This document shows positions 35,839 through 44,900 of a stretch of 64,000 nucleotides of DNA, piece after piece. The notes under the pieces are model-generated. The model made no database searches. It was not told the origin of the DNA and saw only the letters and a list, made by a program, of their open reading frames with translations. This DNA comes from Jiangella alkaliphila (GTDB lineage Bacteria; Actinomycetota; Actinomycetes; Jiangellales; Jiangellaceae), in NCBI RefSeq assembly GCF_900105925.1, contig NZ_LT629791.1, positions 5,364,001-5,428,000 on the forward strand, read 5' to 3'. The translations under genes and the position numbers were made by a program. Within the stretch, counting starts at the first letter, position 1. Each line of letters starts with the position of its first letter.

Positions 35839-36567
35839 ATGCCGACCCGGACGGTCCCGCTGCTGCCCTGCTCCTCCATCGACGAGATCCGCGACTTCTA
35901 CCTGCCCCTCGGCTTCGAGGTCGCCTACTACCAGCAGCGCCCGAACCCGTGCGTGGCGCTGCGCCGCGGCGACCTCGACCTGCAGTACTTCGGCATGGAC
36001 GGCGTCGTGCCGGAGGAGTCCTACAGCACGTGCCTGGTGCTGGTCGAGGACACCGAGCCGCTGTTCGAGGCCTTCGCCGCGGGGCTGCGGGCCAGCTACG
36101 GCAAGCTCCCGCTCAGCGGCTTCCCCCGCATCACCCGGCCGCGGCGGCGCAAGAACGCCGGCAACCTCAGCGGGTTCAGCCTCATCGACCCGAGCGGCAA
36201 CTGGATCCGGGTGATGCGCGACGGCAGCGACGGCGCGGCCGTCGGGCCCGTGACTTCTGCCGGTGACGGGAGCCGGCTCGCGCAGGCGCACGCGAACGCC
36301 GTCGTGCTGGCCGACTCCCACGGCGACCCCGCGCAGGCGGCGAAGATCCTGGGCGGGGCGCTCGGCCGGGCCGCGGGCGAAGCCGACGCAGTCGAGCGGT
36401 TCGAGGCGCTGGCCTTCCTGGCCGAGCTGCGGGTCCGGGTGGACGACCCCGCAGCGGCCCGCGCCGCCATCGCCGACGCCCGCGCCATCGAGCTGACCGG
36501 CCCCGAGCGCGACCAGCTCGCGGCGACCTTCGCACAGCTCAGCGAGCTGGACGACGCCCTGCTGTAG
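35839..36567 (+). CDS. VOC-family protein with C-terminal helical extension
   Basis: 242 aa from ATG 35839, 4 bp after the MMPL stop. The N-terminal 130 residues look like a glyoxalase/bleomycin-resistance (VOC) fold: SSIDEIRDFYLPLGFEVAYYQQRPNPCVALRRGDLDLQYF ... GFSLIDPSGNWIRVM. Residues 145-242 are an Ala-rich helical region (ALAFLAELRVRVDDPAAARAAIADARAIELTGPERDQLAATFAQLSEL) resembling TPR hairpins. The combination is uncommon. Close spacing suggests cotranscription with MMPL; a role in binding or resistance to the exported compound is possible but inferred. Confidence 0.82.
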   Translation: MPTRTVPLLPCSSIDEIRDFYLPLGFEVAYYQQRPNPCVALRRGDLDLQYFGMDGVVPEESYSTCLVLVEDTEPLFEAFAAGLRASYGKLPLSGFPRITRPRRRKNAGNLSGFSLIDPSGNWIRVMRDGSDGAAVGPVTSAGDGSRLAQAHANAVVLADSHGDPAQAAKILGGALGRAAGEADAVERFEALAFLAELRVRVDDPAAARAAIADARAIELTGPERDQLAATFAQLSELDDALL

Positions 36568-36612
36568 AGCCAGGCTGCGTAGGGCTGCTGGCTCGACTGG
36601 ATAATCGACCGC

Positions 36613-36825
36613 ATGAAGACCACGGTGAATCTGCCGGACGAGCTTCTCCGCGAGGCCCGGGAGCTCGCCCGCCGTGAGGGGACGACGCTGCAAGAGCTCA
36701 TCGAGACCGGCCTGCGCGGCGTCGTCCGGCAGCACTCCGCCGAGGCACCGTTCGTACTCGACGACGCGAGCGTCGGCGGCAATGGACTACGGGCGGAGTT
36801 CCGCGCGCGGGGTGGGAGCAGCTGA
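36613..36825 (+). CDS. Orphan VapB-type antitoxin, possibly decayed at the 3' end
   Basis: 70 aa. MKTTVNLPDELLREARELARREGTTLQELIETGLRGVVRQH is a ribbon-helix-helix antitoxin N-terminus typical of actinobacterial VapBC pairs. The usual PIN-domain toxin does not follow. Just after the stop, other frames carry WEQL and RGDLLTAVIAIVY (36790-36868), which resemble the normal VapB tail and the VapC start (V/MIAI-DTN-L.VY) with the DTN segment missing. A frameshift plus deletion of vapC is a reasonable reading. The remnant ends at the FGE-like gene stop. Confidence 0.75.
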   Translation: MKTTVNLPDELLREARELARREGTTLQELIETGLRGVVRQHSAEAPFVLDDASVGGNGLRAEFRARGGSS

Positions 36826-36861
36826 GCGTGGCGACCTCCTCACAGCGGTGATCGCGATCGT

Positions 36862-37530
36862 CTACCCGCCTGCGGCCACGCCGGACCGCGCCAGCCGGAA
36901 GCCGACGTCGTCGACCCGGAAGGTGGGGTGGCTGCGGCGGCGGACCGAGGCGCGGCAGCTCCAGTGCTCGTCGAACCAGCCGCCGCCGCGCAGCACCCGG
37001 TAGGTGCCGTACACCTCGGCGTCGTAGAGGTCCCAGCACCAGTCCCACACGTTGCCGATCAGGTCGTACAACCCCCACTCGTTCGGCGCCCGGGTGCCGA
37101 CCGCGTGCGGCCGCTCGCCGGAGTTGCCGCGGTGCCAGGCGATCTCGTCCAGCGGGCCGTACCGCGGGCCTGTCGTCCCGGCCCGGCAGGCGTACTCCCA
37201 CTCGGCCTCCGTGGGCAGCCGGTACCCGTCGGCGGCGGCGTCCCACCCGGCCCGCTCGCCCGCCTCGTCGACGTCGTAGGCAGGCGTGAGCCCGTCGCGC
37301 AGTGCCAGCGCATTGCAGAACCGGACCGCGTCCCACCACGACACGCACTCGACCGGCAGGGAGTCGCCGTCGGACGCGCTCGGCCGCGCGCCCGTGACCT
37401 CCGCGTACAGCCCCTGCGTGACCGGCACGGCGCCGAGCGAGAACGCCGCGACGTCCACCGTCCAGCGCCGCTTCGTGCGCCGGTCCGACAGCGCCACCCA
37501 GCCGGCCGGGACGGCGACCAGCTCGGTCAG
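36862..37530 (-). CDS. Formylglycine-generating-enzyme-like protein, catalytic Cys missing
   Basis: 222 aa if translated from CTG 37530, which overlaps the kdgK stop as CTGA with GAGG 10 nt upstream; the nearest standard start is GTG 37497. The FGE-sulfatase fold is clear: FSLGAVPVTQGLYAEV, PVECVSWWDAVRFCNALALRDGLTPAY, GYRLPTEAEWEYACRAGT, GNVWDWCWDLYD and VLRGGGWFDEHWSCRASVRR...GFRLAR. In true FGE the motif GGS(Y/F).C....C holds both catalytic Cys; here the first position is Asp (WFD) and only the second Cys (HWSC) remains. It is thus probably not a sulfatase activator but an FGE-fold relative. Last gene of the IclR operon. Confidence 0.82.
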   Translation of the reverse strand: MTELVAVPAGWVALSDRRTKRRWTVDVAAFSLGAVPVTQGLYAEVTGARPSASDGDSLPVECVSWWDAVRFCNALALRDGLTPAYDVDEAGERAGWDAAADGYRLPTEAEWEYACRAGTTGPRYGPLDEIAWHRGNSGERPHAVGTRAPNEWGLYDLIGNVWDWCWDLYDAEVYGTYRVLRGGGWFDEHWSCRASVRRRSHPTFRVDDVGFRLARSGVAAGG

Positions 37531-38489
37531 CGGTGCACCGCCTCGGTGGCCTGCAACGCCGGGAGGTCGGCGCGGGTGGGCAGGCCCTCCCAGTCGCCGA
37601 GGGCGGTGCAGGCGAACGCGCCCGCCGCGACCGCCGTCGCCAGCCGCCGGTCGACCGGGGCGCCCTCCATCAGCTCGGTGAGGTAGCCGGCCACGAACGC
37701 GTCGCCGGCGCCGACGGTGTCGACCACCTGGACCGGGACGGCCGGCGTGCGCCGCAGCTCGCCGTCGACCAGTGACACCGCGCCGTCGGCACCCAGCTTG
37801 ATCACCACGTGCGCCGGGCCGAGCTCGGCCAGCGCGTACGCCATGTCCTCCGGGTCGCGCTCGGGCACGATCAGCGACGCCTCCTCCGGGCCGGCGAACA
37901 GCACGTCGGCCTGCCGGGCCAGCGGCGCGAGGGCGGCGCCCGCGTCGTCGCGGCTCCACAGCGCCGATCGGTAGTTGACGTCCAGCGAGACGGTGACGCC
38001 GGCGGCCCGCGCGGTGTCGACGGCCAGCTGCACGGCCGACGCCGGGCCGGGGCCGAGCGCCGGGGTGATGCCGGTGACGTGCAGCACGCCGGCCTGCTGG
38101 ATCGGCTCCAGCGGCAGGTCGAACGCCGTCAGTGCCGACGCCGCGCTGCCGGCCCGGTAGTAGCGAACACGAGTGTGCAGGCTGTTCGGCCGTTCCTTCA
38201 CCATCAGCCCGGTGGGCCGGGTGTCGTCGACGGAGGCGAAGGCGGTGATCCCCTCGGCGCGCAGCTCACGCAGCATCAGCTCGCCGAACCCGTCGGCGCC
38301 GACCCGGCTGATCCACGTCGCCGGCCGGCCGAGCCGCCGCACGCCGACCGCCACGTTGAGCTCCGCGCCGGCGACGGACAGCTGCGCCGTGCGGTGGTGC
38401 GCCCAGCCGCCGGTCTCGGTGGCCGCGACCAGCGCCATCGCCTCGCCGATCGTGACGAGGCCACCCGCGCGCCCGCCCGCCGCGCTCAT
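37527..38489 (-). CDS. kdgK: 2-keto-3-deoxygluconate kinase (PfkB family)
   Basis: 320 aa. The N-terminal PfkB pattern is LVTIGEAMALVAATETGGW, GAELNVAVGVRRLGRPATWISRVGADGFG, the substrate-site VRYYRAGSAASAL and LDVNYRSALWS, and the catalytic Asp in VDTVGAGDAFVAGYL. The sequence order is that of KDG kinases rather than ribokinase, and the neighbour is KDPG aldolase, so KDG to KDPG is the likely reaction. Start ATG 38489 overlaps the aldolase stop as ATGA. Confidence 0.88.
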   Translation of the reverse strand: MSAAGGRAGGLVTIGEAMALVAATETGGWAHHRTAQLSVAGAELNVAVGVRRLGRPATWISRVGADGFGELMLRELRAEGITAFASVDDTRPTGLMVKERPNSLHTRVRYYRAGSAASALTAFDLPLEPIQQAGVLHVTGITPALGPGPASAVQLAVDTARAAGVTVSLDVNYRSALWSRDDAGAALAPLARQADVLFAGPEEASLIVPERDPEDMAYALAELGPAHVVIKLGADGAVSLVDGELRRTPAVPVQVVDTVGAGDAFVAGYLTELMEGAPVDRRLATAVAAGAFACTALGDWEGLPTRADLPALQATEAVHR

Positions 38490-39136
38490 GCGCCGGCCCG
38501 CGCGTCGCGCACGGCCGCCAGCGCCCGCGCCGCCCGGTCCGCCAGCGCGCCGAGGTCGCCACCGTCGGCGGCGTCGCCCAGCAGCGGTCCGCCGAGCCCG
38601 ACGCCGGACGCGCCGGCACGGATCCACTCGCCGATGTTGTCCAGGCTGACGCCGCCGGTGGGCATGATCGCGATGTCCGGGAACGGCCCGCGCAGCGCCG
38701 TGATGTAGGACGGCCCGACCGCCGAGCCGGGGAACAGCTTGACCACCGTGGCACCGGCCCGCCACGCCGTCAGGACCTCCGTCGGCGTGAACGCGCCCGG
38801 GTACGCCGGGATGCCGGCCTCGCGCGCGACGGCGACGACGTCGGGCTCGACCGACGGCGACACGACGAACCCCGCACCCGCCTCGACGACGGCCCGCGCC
38901 TGCTCCGCGTCGACGACCGTGCCCGCGCCGACGTCGACGGTGTCGGGCAGCATCTTGCGAATGGTCCGAATGGCGTCGACAGCGCCCGGCGACGTCAGCG
39001 TGATCTCCAGGCAGGTGATCCCGGCGTCGACGAGGGTGCGGCTGATCTCGCCGAACCGGTCGGCGGAGCGGGCCCGCAGGATCGCCATGACCCCGGTCTC
39101 GCGCAGTTGCGGACTCGGGGGGATGCGGTCGGTCAT
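38486..39136 (-). CDS. eda: KDPG/KHG aldolase
   Basis: 216 aa from ATG 39136, with AGAGGA 6-7 nt upstream. Eda cleaves 2-keto-3-deoxy-6-phosphogluconate to pyruvate and glyceraldehyde 3-phosphate. The catalytic Glu is in CLEITLTSPGAV and the Schiff-base Lys in ATVVKLFPGSAVGPSYI; also VGAGTVVDAEQA, FVVSPSVEPDVV, AYPGAFTPTEV and MPTGGVSLDN. The start overlaps the IclR stop (ATGA). With kdgK it forms the lower branch of hexuronate degradation. Confidence 0.93.
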   Translation of the reverse strand: MTDRIPPSPQLRETGVMAILRARSADRFGEISRTLVDAGITCLEITLTSPGAVDAIRTIRKMLPDTVDVGAGTVVDAEQARAVVEAGAGFVVSPSVEPDVVAVAREAGIPAYPGAFTPTEVLTAWRAGATVVKLFPGSAVGPSYITALRGPFPDIAIMPTGGVSLDNIGEWIRAGASGVGLGGPLLGDAADGGDLGALADRAARALAAVRDARAGA

Positions 39137-39912
39137 GTGGTTCCTCTCTGGGGCGGTGGGGCGCCGAGCTGGGCGGAGATCGTCCGTCCCGCGGCGACGA
39201 CGAGCTCGCCGAGCCGCTCGAACCGGTCGGGGGTGATGCGCGTGGCCAGCCCGGCGACGGAGACGGCGGCGACCACGGCGCCGTCGTGGTCGAACACCGG
39301 CCCGGCGACGCAACGGATGTCCGGCTCGTTCTCGATGTCGTCGACGGCGTAGCCCTGGCCGCGGATGGTCGCCAGGCCGGCCCGGAACGCGGCGGGGTCG
39401 GTCACCGTCCGCTCCGTCCGCGGCGTCAGACCGTTCGCGACGACGGCCTCGACCGTCTCGGCCGGCGCGAAGGCCAGGTAGGCCCGGCCGACGCCGGTCG
39501 AGTGGGCCGGCTGGCGAGAGCCGACGTAGGAGTTCATCCGCACCCGCCCCGGCCCGTCGATCTTGTCGATGTAGACCATGTCGGGCAGGTCGGGCAGCAC
39601 CAGATGCACCGACTCCCCCGACTCGTCGACCAGGCGGCGCAGCGCCGGCTGAGCCAGCGCCCGCAGGTCGACGGAGTCCAGATAGTCGCGGCCGAGCTGC
39701 GCCGTGCGCGGGCCGAGCAGGTGCCGGCCGCCCTCGACCCGGACCAGCCCCGCCTCGGCGAGCGGGGCGAGCAGCCGCAGGGCGGAGCTCTTGTGCACCC
39801 CGATCGCCGCGGCCAGCTCGGTCAGCGTCGCCCCGCCCGCCGCCGTGGCCTCCGCCACCGCGTCGAGCAGCGCGATCCCCCGTCGCAGCGACGACGAGTT
39901 GTTCCGCTCCAC
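39133..39912 (-). CDS. IclR-family regulator of the kdgK/eda operon
   Basis: 259 aa from GTG 39912, with AAGG 7 nt upstream. N-terminal winged helix: RGIALLDAVAEATAAGGATLTELAAAIGVHKSSALRLLAPLAEAGLVRVEGGRHLLGPRTAQLG. The C-terminal effector domain contains GESVHLVLPDLPDMVYIDKIDG, HSTGVGRAYLAF and IRCVAGPVFDHDGAVVAAVSVAG. It is first gene of the operon it likely controls, as with KdgR-type IclR proteins responding to KDG. A palindrome at 39937-39951 precedes it. Confidence 0.92.
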   Translation of the reverse strand: MERNNSSSLRRGIALLDAVAEATAAGGATLTELAAAIGVHKSSALRLLAPLAEAGLVRVEGGRHLLGPRTAQLGRDYLDSVDLRALAQPALRRLVDESGESVHLVLPDLPDMVYIDKIDGPGRVRMNSYVGSRQPAHSTGVGRAYLAFAPAETVEAVVANGLTPRTERTVTDPAAFRAGLATIRGQGYAVDDIENEPDIRCVAGPVFDHDGAVVAAVSVAGLATRITPDRFERLGELVVAAGRTISAQLGAPPPQRGTT

Positions 39913-39936
39913 CGGCTCACCTTCTGTTGCGCTCTG

Positions 39937-39951
39937 CACAACCGCATTGTG
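39937..39951. promoter_or_regulatory. Candidate IclR operator
   Basis: CACAA-CCGCA-TTGTG, a perfect 5-5-5 inverted repeat 25 bp upstream of the IclR start and 88 bp from the divergent DUF3800-like start. The length and half-site composition are usual for IclR autoregulatory boxes. Confidence 0.55.
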
Positions 39952-40038
39952 TAGACGAGTCCAGCATAGCGGGTGGACTGTCAGAGCCGGACGGCAGACT
40001 TGAGCGGTGACGGTCCATGGAAGGGAGCGCGAGCCGGC

Positions 40039-40608
40039 GTGGAGCTGTCCGCGATGGTCGACGAGTGCGAGGCGGTCCGGGCGGGCCACTCGTACAGTCT
40101 CGCCGCGTCCATCATCCCGTCCGATCGGCTCGACACCGTTCGCGACGCCGTGACGGCGCTGACGCCACGCAACCGCAGCAAACTGCACTGGCACGATGCC
40201 GAGACGACCGAGCGCAGGCTGCAGCTCGTTCAGCTGGTCGCCGACCTCGACGCCATCGAGCACGTCGCAGTAGTGCTGTCCACGCGACCGGCCGAACGCC
40301 CTGAGCGGCGTCGTCGCCACTGCCTGGGCCGACTGCTGCCCGAGCTGCATGACCTCGGCGTCAGCCGGGTCACCGCTGAAGCGCGCGAGGCCAAGCAGAA
40401 CCAGCGCGACCGGCAGTTCCTCGACGGCCTGCGTGCGCAAGGCCTGGTGCCGGCGACGCTGCGACTGGACCACCGTCCGGGCCCGGCCGAACCGGCACTC
40501 GCCGTCGCCGACATCGTGGCGGGGGCCGTCCTGGCCAGCTACTCCGGCGATGGCCGCTTCCGGAAGGTCGTGGAGCACAAACTCACCGAGCTCGTGATCG
40601 ACCCCTGA
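40039..40608 (+). CDS. DUF3800-like protein (paralogue of 29825-30334)
   Basis: 189 aa from GTG 40039. This start gives VELSAMVDEC..YSLAASIIPSD, aligning in register with VVLHAFVDES..YIIAVVLIPAS of the gene at 29825; the frame is open to ATG 39973, but that part is unmatched. The shared order continues: RSKLHWHDAETTERRLQL against KRIHFSHESDRRRARIL, LLPELHDLGVSRVTAEAREA against LVPDLAAAGVQRLVIERDDS, and a final PALAVADIVAGAVLASYSGDG. Acidic residues are placed as in an RNase H-like fold. It has no partner gene. Function unknown. Confidence 0.7.
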   Translation: MELSAMVDECEAVRAGHSYSLAASIIPSDRLDTVRDAVTALTPRNRSKLHWHDAETTERRLQLVQLVADLDAIEHVAVVLSTRPAERPERRRRHCLGRLLPELHDLGVSRVTAEAREAKQNQRDRQFLDGLRAQGLVPATLRLDHRPGPAEPALAVADIVAGAVLASYSGDGRFRKVVEHKLTELVIDP

Positions 40609-40762
40609 CATGCCGCGAGCCCGGGACCCCGACCAGCGGGACCTTCCCAGGCTCACTACCGGTTCCCACCTCGATGGGCCGGTGTCCACAGTCTACTCAC
40701 CACCGCCGCCGAAGGCCACGGCCGGCCCGGCCAGAACGCCGAGCCGACCCGTCACGTACGGC

Positions 40763-41737
40763 TCAGTCGCCCTTGACGACGTCGCGGAGCCAGGTCAGCT
40801 GCTCCCGTGTCTGGAAGGTCTGGCCGCCCTCGTGCTTGTTGTACGGCCACACCTTGATGTCCTTCGGGCCGGCGTAGTGGTTGTACGACCCGAACACTGT
40901 CGACGGCGGGCAGGTGGTGTCCATCAGGGCGACGCTGTACAGGGCCGGCGTGGTGGCGCGGGCGGCGAAGTTCATGCCGTCGAAGTAGGACAGCGTCCGG
41001 AACACCTGCTCCTCGTGGTCGCGGTGGATCGACAGGTACCGCGCGATCTCGTAGTACGGGAGCGTCTCGACGATCTCCGTCGCCCGGCGGAAGCCGGTCA
41101 GGAACGGCACGTCGATCATCGCGCCCACCAGGCCGGGCCGCAGCCCGGCCACCGCGGTCGCGATGCCGCCACCCTGGCTACCCCCGGCGATCACCAGCCG
41201 CGACGCGTCGACGAGCGGGTGCTCGACCGCGGCGTCCAGGGCGCGGACGGCGTCGGTGAACACGCGCCGGTAGTAGTAGTCGGCCGGGTCGAGCACGCCG
41301 CGAGTCATGAACCCCGGCGTCTGCGCGTTCTGGCCGCCCGTCGGGTCCGGCGTGTCACCCGGCGAGCCGCCGGAGCCCTGACCGCGGGTGTCCATCACGA
41401 ACGTCGCGAACCCGGCCACAGCGGTGGTCAGCCAGTCGTGCGGGAACCCGCGGCCGCCGCCGTAGCCGATGTAGTGGACGACGGTCGGCAGCGGCTCGGT
41501 GGCTCCGGCCGGGACGATCAGCCAGCCGGCGATGCGGTGCCCGCCCCAGCCGGAATACCGCACGTCGAACACGTCCACCAGCCGCAGCGCGGCGTCGTAC
41601 GGCATGAACCGGGCGTCGAGCGGGAACCCCGCGGCCTCGGCCAGGGTCCCGGACCAGAACTCGTCGAAGTCGGGCTGCTCGTCGCGCTCCGGGCGGTAGT
41701 CGCGCAACTCAGAGAGGGGCTTGTCGAACAACGGCAT
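40763..41737 (-). CDS. CE7 acetylxylan esterase / cephalosporin-C deacetylase type
   Basis: 324 aa from ATG 41737: GGAGG at 41748-41752 is about 10 nt upstream of it but abuts ATG 41746, so the inner ATG is preferred. The AXE1 signature is [28 protein letters not shown], then [32 protein letters not shown], the nucleophile Ser in [18 protein letters not shown], the acid near [18 protein letters not shown] and the His in [11 protein letters not shown]. There is no signal peptide, so it deacetylates short imported oligosaccharides in the cytoplasm. It is divergent from the GH95 gene, which supports joint use on acetylated glycans. The 40609-40762 gap holds nothing recognisable. Confidence 0.93.
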   Translation of the reverse strand: MPLFDKPLSELRDYRPERDEQPDFDEFWSGTLAEAAGFPLDARFMPYDAALRLVDVFDVRYSGWGGHRIAGWLIVPAGATEPLPTVVHYIGYGGGRGFPHDWLTTAVAGFATFVMDTRGQGSGGSPGDTPDPTGGQNAQTPGFMTRGVLDPADYYYRRVFTDAVRALDAAVEHPLVDASRLVIAGGSQGGGIATAVAGLRPGLVGAMIDVPFLTGFRRATEIVETLPYYEIARYLSIHRDHEEQVFRTLSYFDGMNFAARATTPALYSVALMDTTCPPSTVFGSYNHYAGPKDIKVWPYNKHEGGQTFQTREQLTWLRDVVKGD

Positions 41738-41767
41738 GGCGGGCATCCTCCGCGTGCGTCGTTGAGT

Positions 41768-41780
41768 GTGGTCGGACCAC
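41768..41780. promoter_or_regulatory. GntR/FadR-like palindrome between esterase and fucosidase genes
   Basis: GTGGTC-G-GACCAC is a perfect 13-bp palindrome containing TGGTCnGACCA, the shape of FadR/GntR-subfamily operators. It lies 31 bp upstream of the esterase start and 47 bp before the GH95 -35. No GntR gene is in the window, so the regulator would be distant. Confidence 0.5.
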
Positions 41781-41826
41781 CCTAATCGACGCCGAGAGAT
41801 CGGATCGATTTGCCCGCTTCATGCCC

Positions 41827-41856
41827 TTGATTCCGAACGATCACCGCCTCTATCCT
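41827..41856 (+). promoter_or_regulatory. Promoter of the GH95 gene
   Basis: -35 TTGATT (41827-41832), an 18-nt spacer and -10 TATCCT (41851-41856), 48 bp upstream of ATG 41905. Confidence 0.5.
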
Positions 41857-41904
41857 CCAACACATCCGACGTATCTCCCCCAACGGTGCGCGTGGAGGCC
41901 CGGC

Positions 41905-44900
41905 ATGAGCCGACGGAGACGAGCAGGCCTGGCACTCGGAGCGACGGCGACGGCGGTGATCACGGTGGCGTCCCTCACGACGACGACCTCGACGGCCGAC
42001 CCGGCGGCCGCGGCCGACGCGGCCGTACCGGCGGCGGATCCCCAGGCGGCGGCGGACGACCTCGTGCTCTGGTACAACGAGCCGGCGACGTCCTGGGAGA
42101 GCCACGGCCTGCCGATCGGCAACGGCGCGCTCGGCGGCGTCGTGTTCGGGCAGGTCGGCACCGAGCGGATCCAGTTCAACGAGAAGACGCTCTGGATCGG
42201 CGGCCCGGCGCCCGGCCGGCAGTACACCGGCGGCAACTGGACCACGCCGCGCCCCACCGCCCTGCAGGACGCCCGCGACCTCATCGACGAGCAGGCCGAG
42301 GTGACGCCCGAGGTCATCACCGGGCTGCTCGGCCAGGGCCGCGACGACTTCGGCTCGTACACGACGTTCGGCGAGCTGCGCCTGGACTTCGGCGCCGGTG
42401 CGGGCGACGGCGTCAGCGGCTACCGGCGCGACCTCGACCTCGGCGATGGCACCGCCTCGGTCAGCTACCAGCGGGGCGGCATCACGTACACGCGCGAGTA
42501 CTTCGCCAGCTACCCCGACGGCGTCCTGGTCACCCGGCTGACGGCGGACCAGCCGGGCGCCATCGACGTCGGCGTCTCGCAGACGATCCCCAGCGGCCGC
42601 ACCAACACGCAGGTCACGCGCGACGGCGGAAGGCTCACCGTCGCGGGCAACCTCAACGACAACCAGATGCGGTTCGAGTCGCAACTGCAGGTCATCCCGG
42701 ACGGCGGCAGCGTCGGCGGCACGTCGAACACCGTCCAGGTGACCGACGCCGACGCCGTCACCATCGTGCTGGGCGCGGGCACGAACTACAGCGACGTCTA
42801 CCCCACCTACCGCGGCGACGACCCGCACCAGCGCGTCACCCAGACCGTCGACGCCGCCGCGGCGAAGCCGTACGGCGACCTGCGCGGCACCCACGTCGCC
42901 GACTACACCGAGCTGTTCGACCGGTTCACGCTCGACCTCGGCCAGTGGCCCCCGTCGACACCGACCGACGACCTGCGCACGGCCTACGCCGCCGGCACGC
43001 TGCCGCCGGAGCACGCGCGCTACCTCGAGGTCCTCTACGCGCAGTACGGCCGCTACCTGCTCATCGGATCGTCGCGGGCGGGGTCGCTGCCGGCGAACCT
43101 GCAGGGCGTCTGGGCCGAAGGCGTCAACAACCCGTGGGGCGCGGACTACCACGTCAACATCAACCTGCAGATGAACTACTGGCCGGCCGAGGTCACCAAC
43201 CTGTCCGAGACGACGGCGCCGCTGTTCGACTACATCGACTCGCTGCGCCCGCCGGGCCGGGTCAGCGCGGAGCAGATGTGGAACGCCGACGGCTGGGTGG
43301 TGCAGAACGAGACGACGCCGTTCGGCTACACCGGCGTGCACGACTGGCCGACGTCGTTCTGGTTCCCGGAGGCCAACGGCTGGCTCTCACGGCACCTGTG
43401 GGAGCACTGGCTGTTCACGCAGGACGAGCAGTTCCTGGCCGACACGGCGTACCCGATCATGCGCGAGGCGACCGAGTTCTGGCTGGACTTCCTGGTCGAG
43501 GACCCGCGCGACGGCACGCTGGTGGTCTCGCCGAGCTACTCCCCCGAGCACGGCCCGTACACCGCGGGCGCCTCGATGTCGCAACAGGTCGTCTGGGACC
43601 TGCTGACGAACACCGTCGCCGCGTCCGAGGAACTCGGCGTCGACGCAGACTACCGGGCCGAGCTGCAGGACACGCTGACCAGGCTCGACCCGGGCCTGCG
43701 GGTCGGCGAGTGGGGCCAGCTGCAGGAGTGGAAGGTCGACATCGACGACCCCAACAACGACCACCGGCACGTCTCGCAGCTCTACGCGCTGCACCCGGGC
43801 GCGCAGATCGCCCCGCTCACCGAGCCGGAGCTGACCGAAGCGGCCCGGGTGTCGCTGGAGGCCCGCGGCGACGGCGGCACCGGCTGGAGCAAGGCGTGGA
43901 AGGTGAACTTCTGGGCCCGGCTGCTCGACGGCGACCACGCGCACCTGATGCTGCGCGAGCTGCTGTCCAGCTCGACGCTGCCGAACCTGTGGGACACCCA
44001 CCCGCCGTTCCAGATCGACGGCAACTTCGGCGGCACCGCCGGCGTCGCGGAGATGCTGCTGCAGAGCCACACCGGCACCATCGACGTGCTCCCGGCGCTG
44101 CCGTCGGCGTGGTCCACCGGCAGCCTCGACGGGCTACGTGCACGCGGCGCGTACACCGTCGGCGTCGACTGGGCGGCCGGGCTGCCCACCGAGATCCGGC
44201 TGACAGCCGACCGCGGCGGCGAGACCGTGCTGCGCAACGCCGCCTTCGCCGGGCCGGTCCGGGTCTACGACGGCGACGGCCGGGTCGTGCCCACGACGGC
44301 CGACGGCGACCGGATCACGCTGGTCACCGAGGCCGGCGAGTCGTACCGCATCGTGCCGCAGGCCAGGGTAGGCGCGACGGTGCCGGAGGGGACGCAGCGC
44401 CCCGGCACGACCATCCCGGTGACGGTGACGCTGGCGCCGGCCGAGCAGCGGGCGATCCCGTCGACGCGGATCACGCTCGACGCGCCGGACGGCTGGACCG
44501 TCACGCCGTCCACCCTGCGGATGGCGCCGGTCACCCGCGGCACCACGCGGACGGCGGAGCTGGCGCTCACCGTCCCCGAGGGCACCCCGGACGGCTCCTA
44601 CCAGCTCACCGCGCACGTCACGTCGGACGACTGGAGCATCCCGGTCCGCCTGGGCGTACAGGTGCTGCGGCCGAACCTCGCCCGCGCCAAGCCCGCCACC
44701 CAGTCGACGACAGAGGCCGGCGGCGTGCCGGCCCGGGCGGTGGACGGCAACACCAGCGGCAACTGGGGCAACGGCTCGGTCACGCACACCCAGTTCCAGC
44801 CGCAGCAGTGGTGGCAGGTCGACCTCGGCGCCGTCGAGGACATCGGCGAGATCGCCGTCTGGAACCGGACCGACTGCTGCGCCGACCGGCTGACGAACTT

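Noticed and set aside
40609..40762. Gap searched for a small gene or RNA
   Set aside because: No ORF with start signal and no strong hairpin found.
41738..41746. ATG 41746 as start of the CE7 esterase
   Set aside because: GGAGG directly abuts it, while ATG 41737 has proper spacing and begins the conserved MPLFDKPL.
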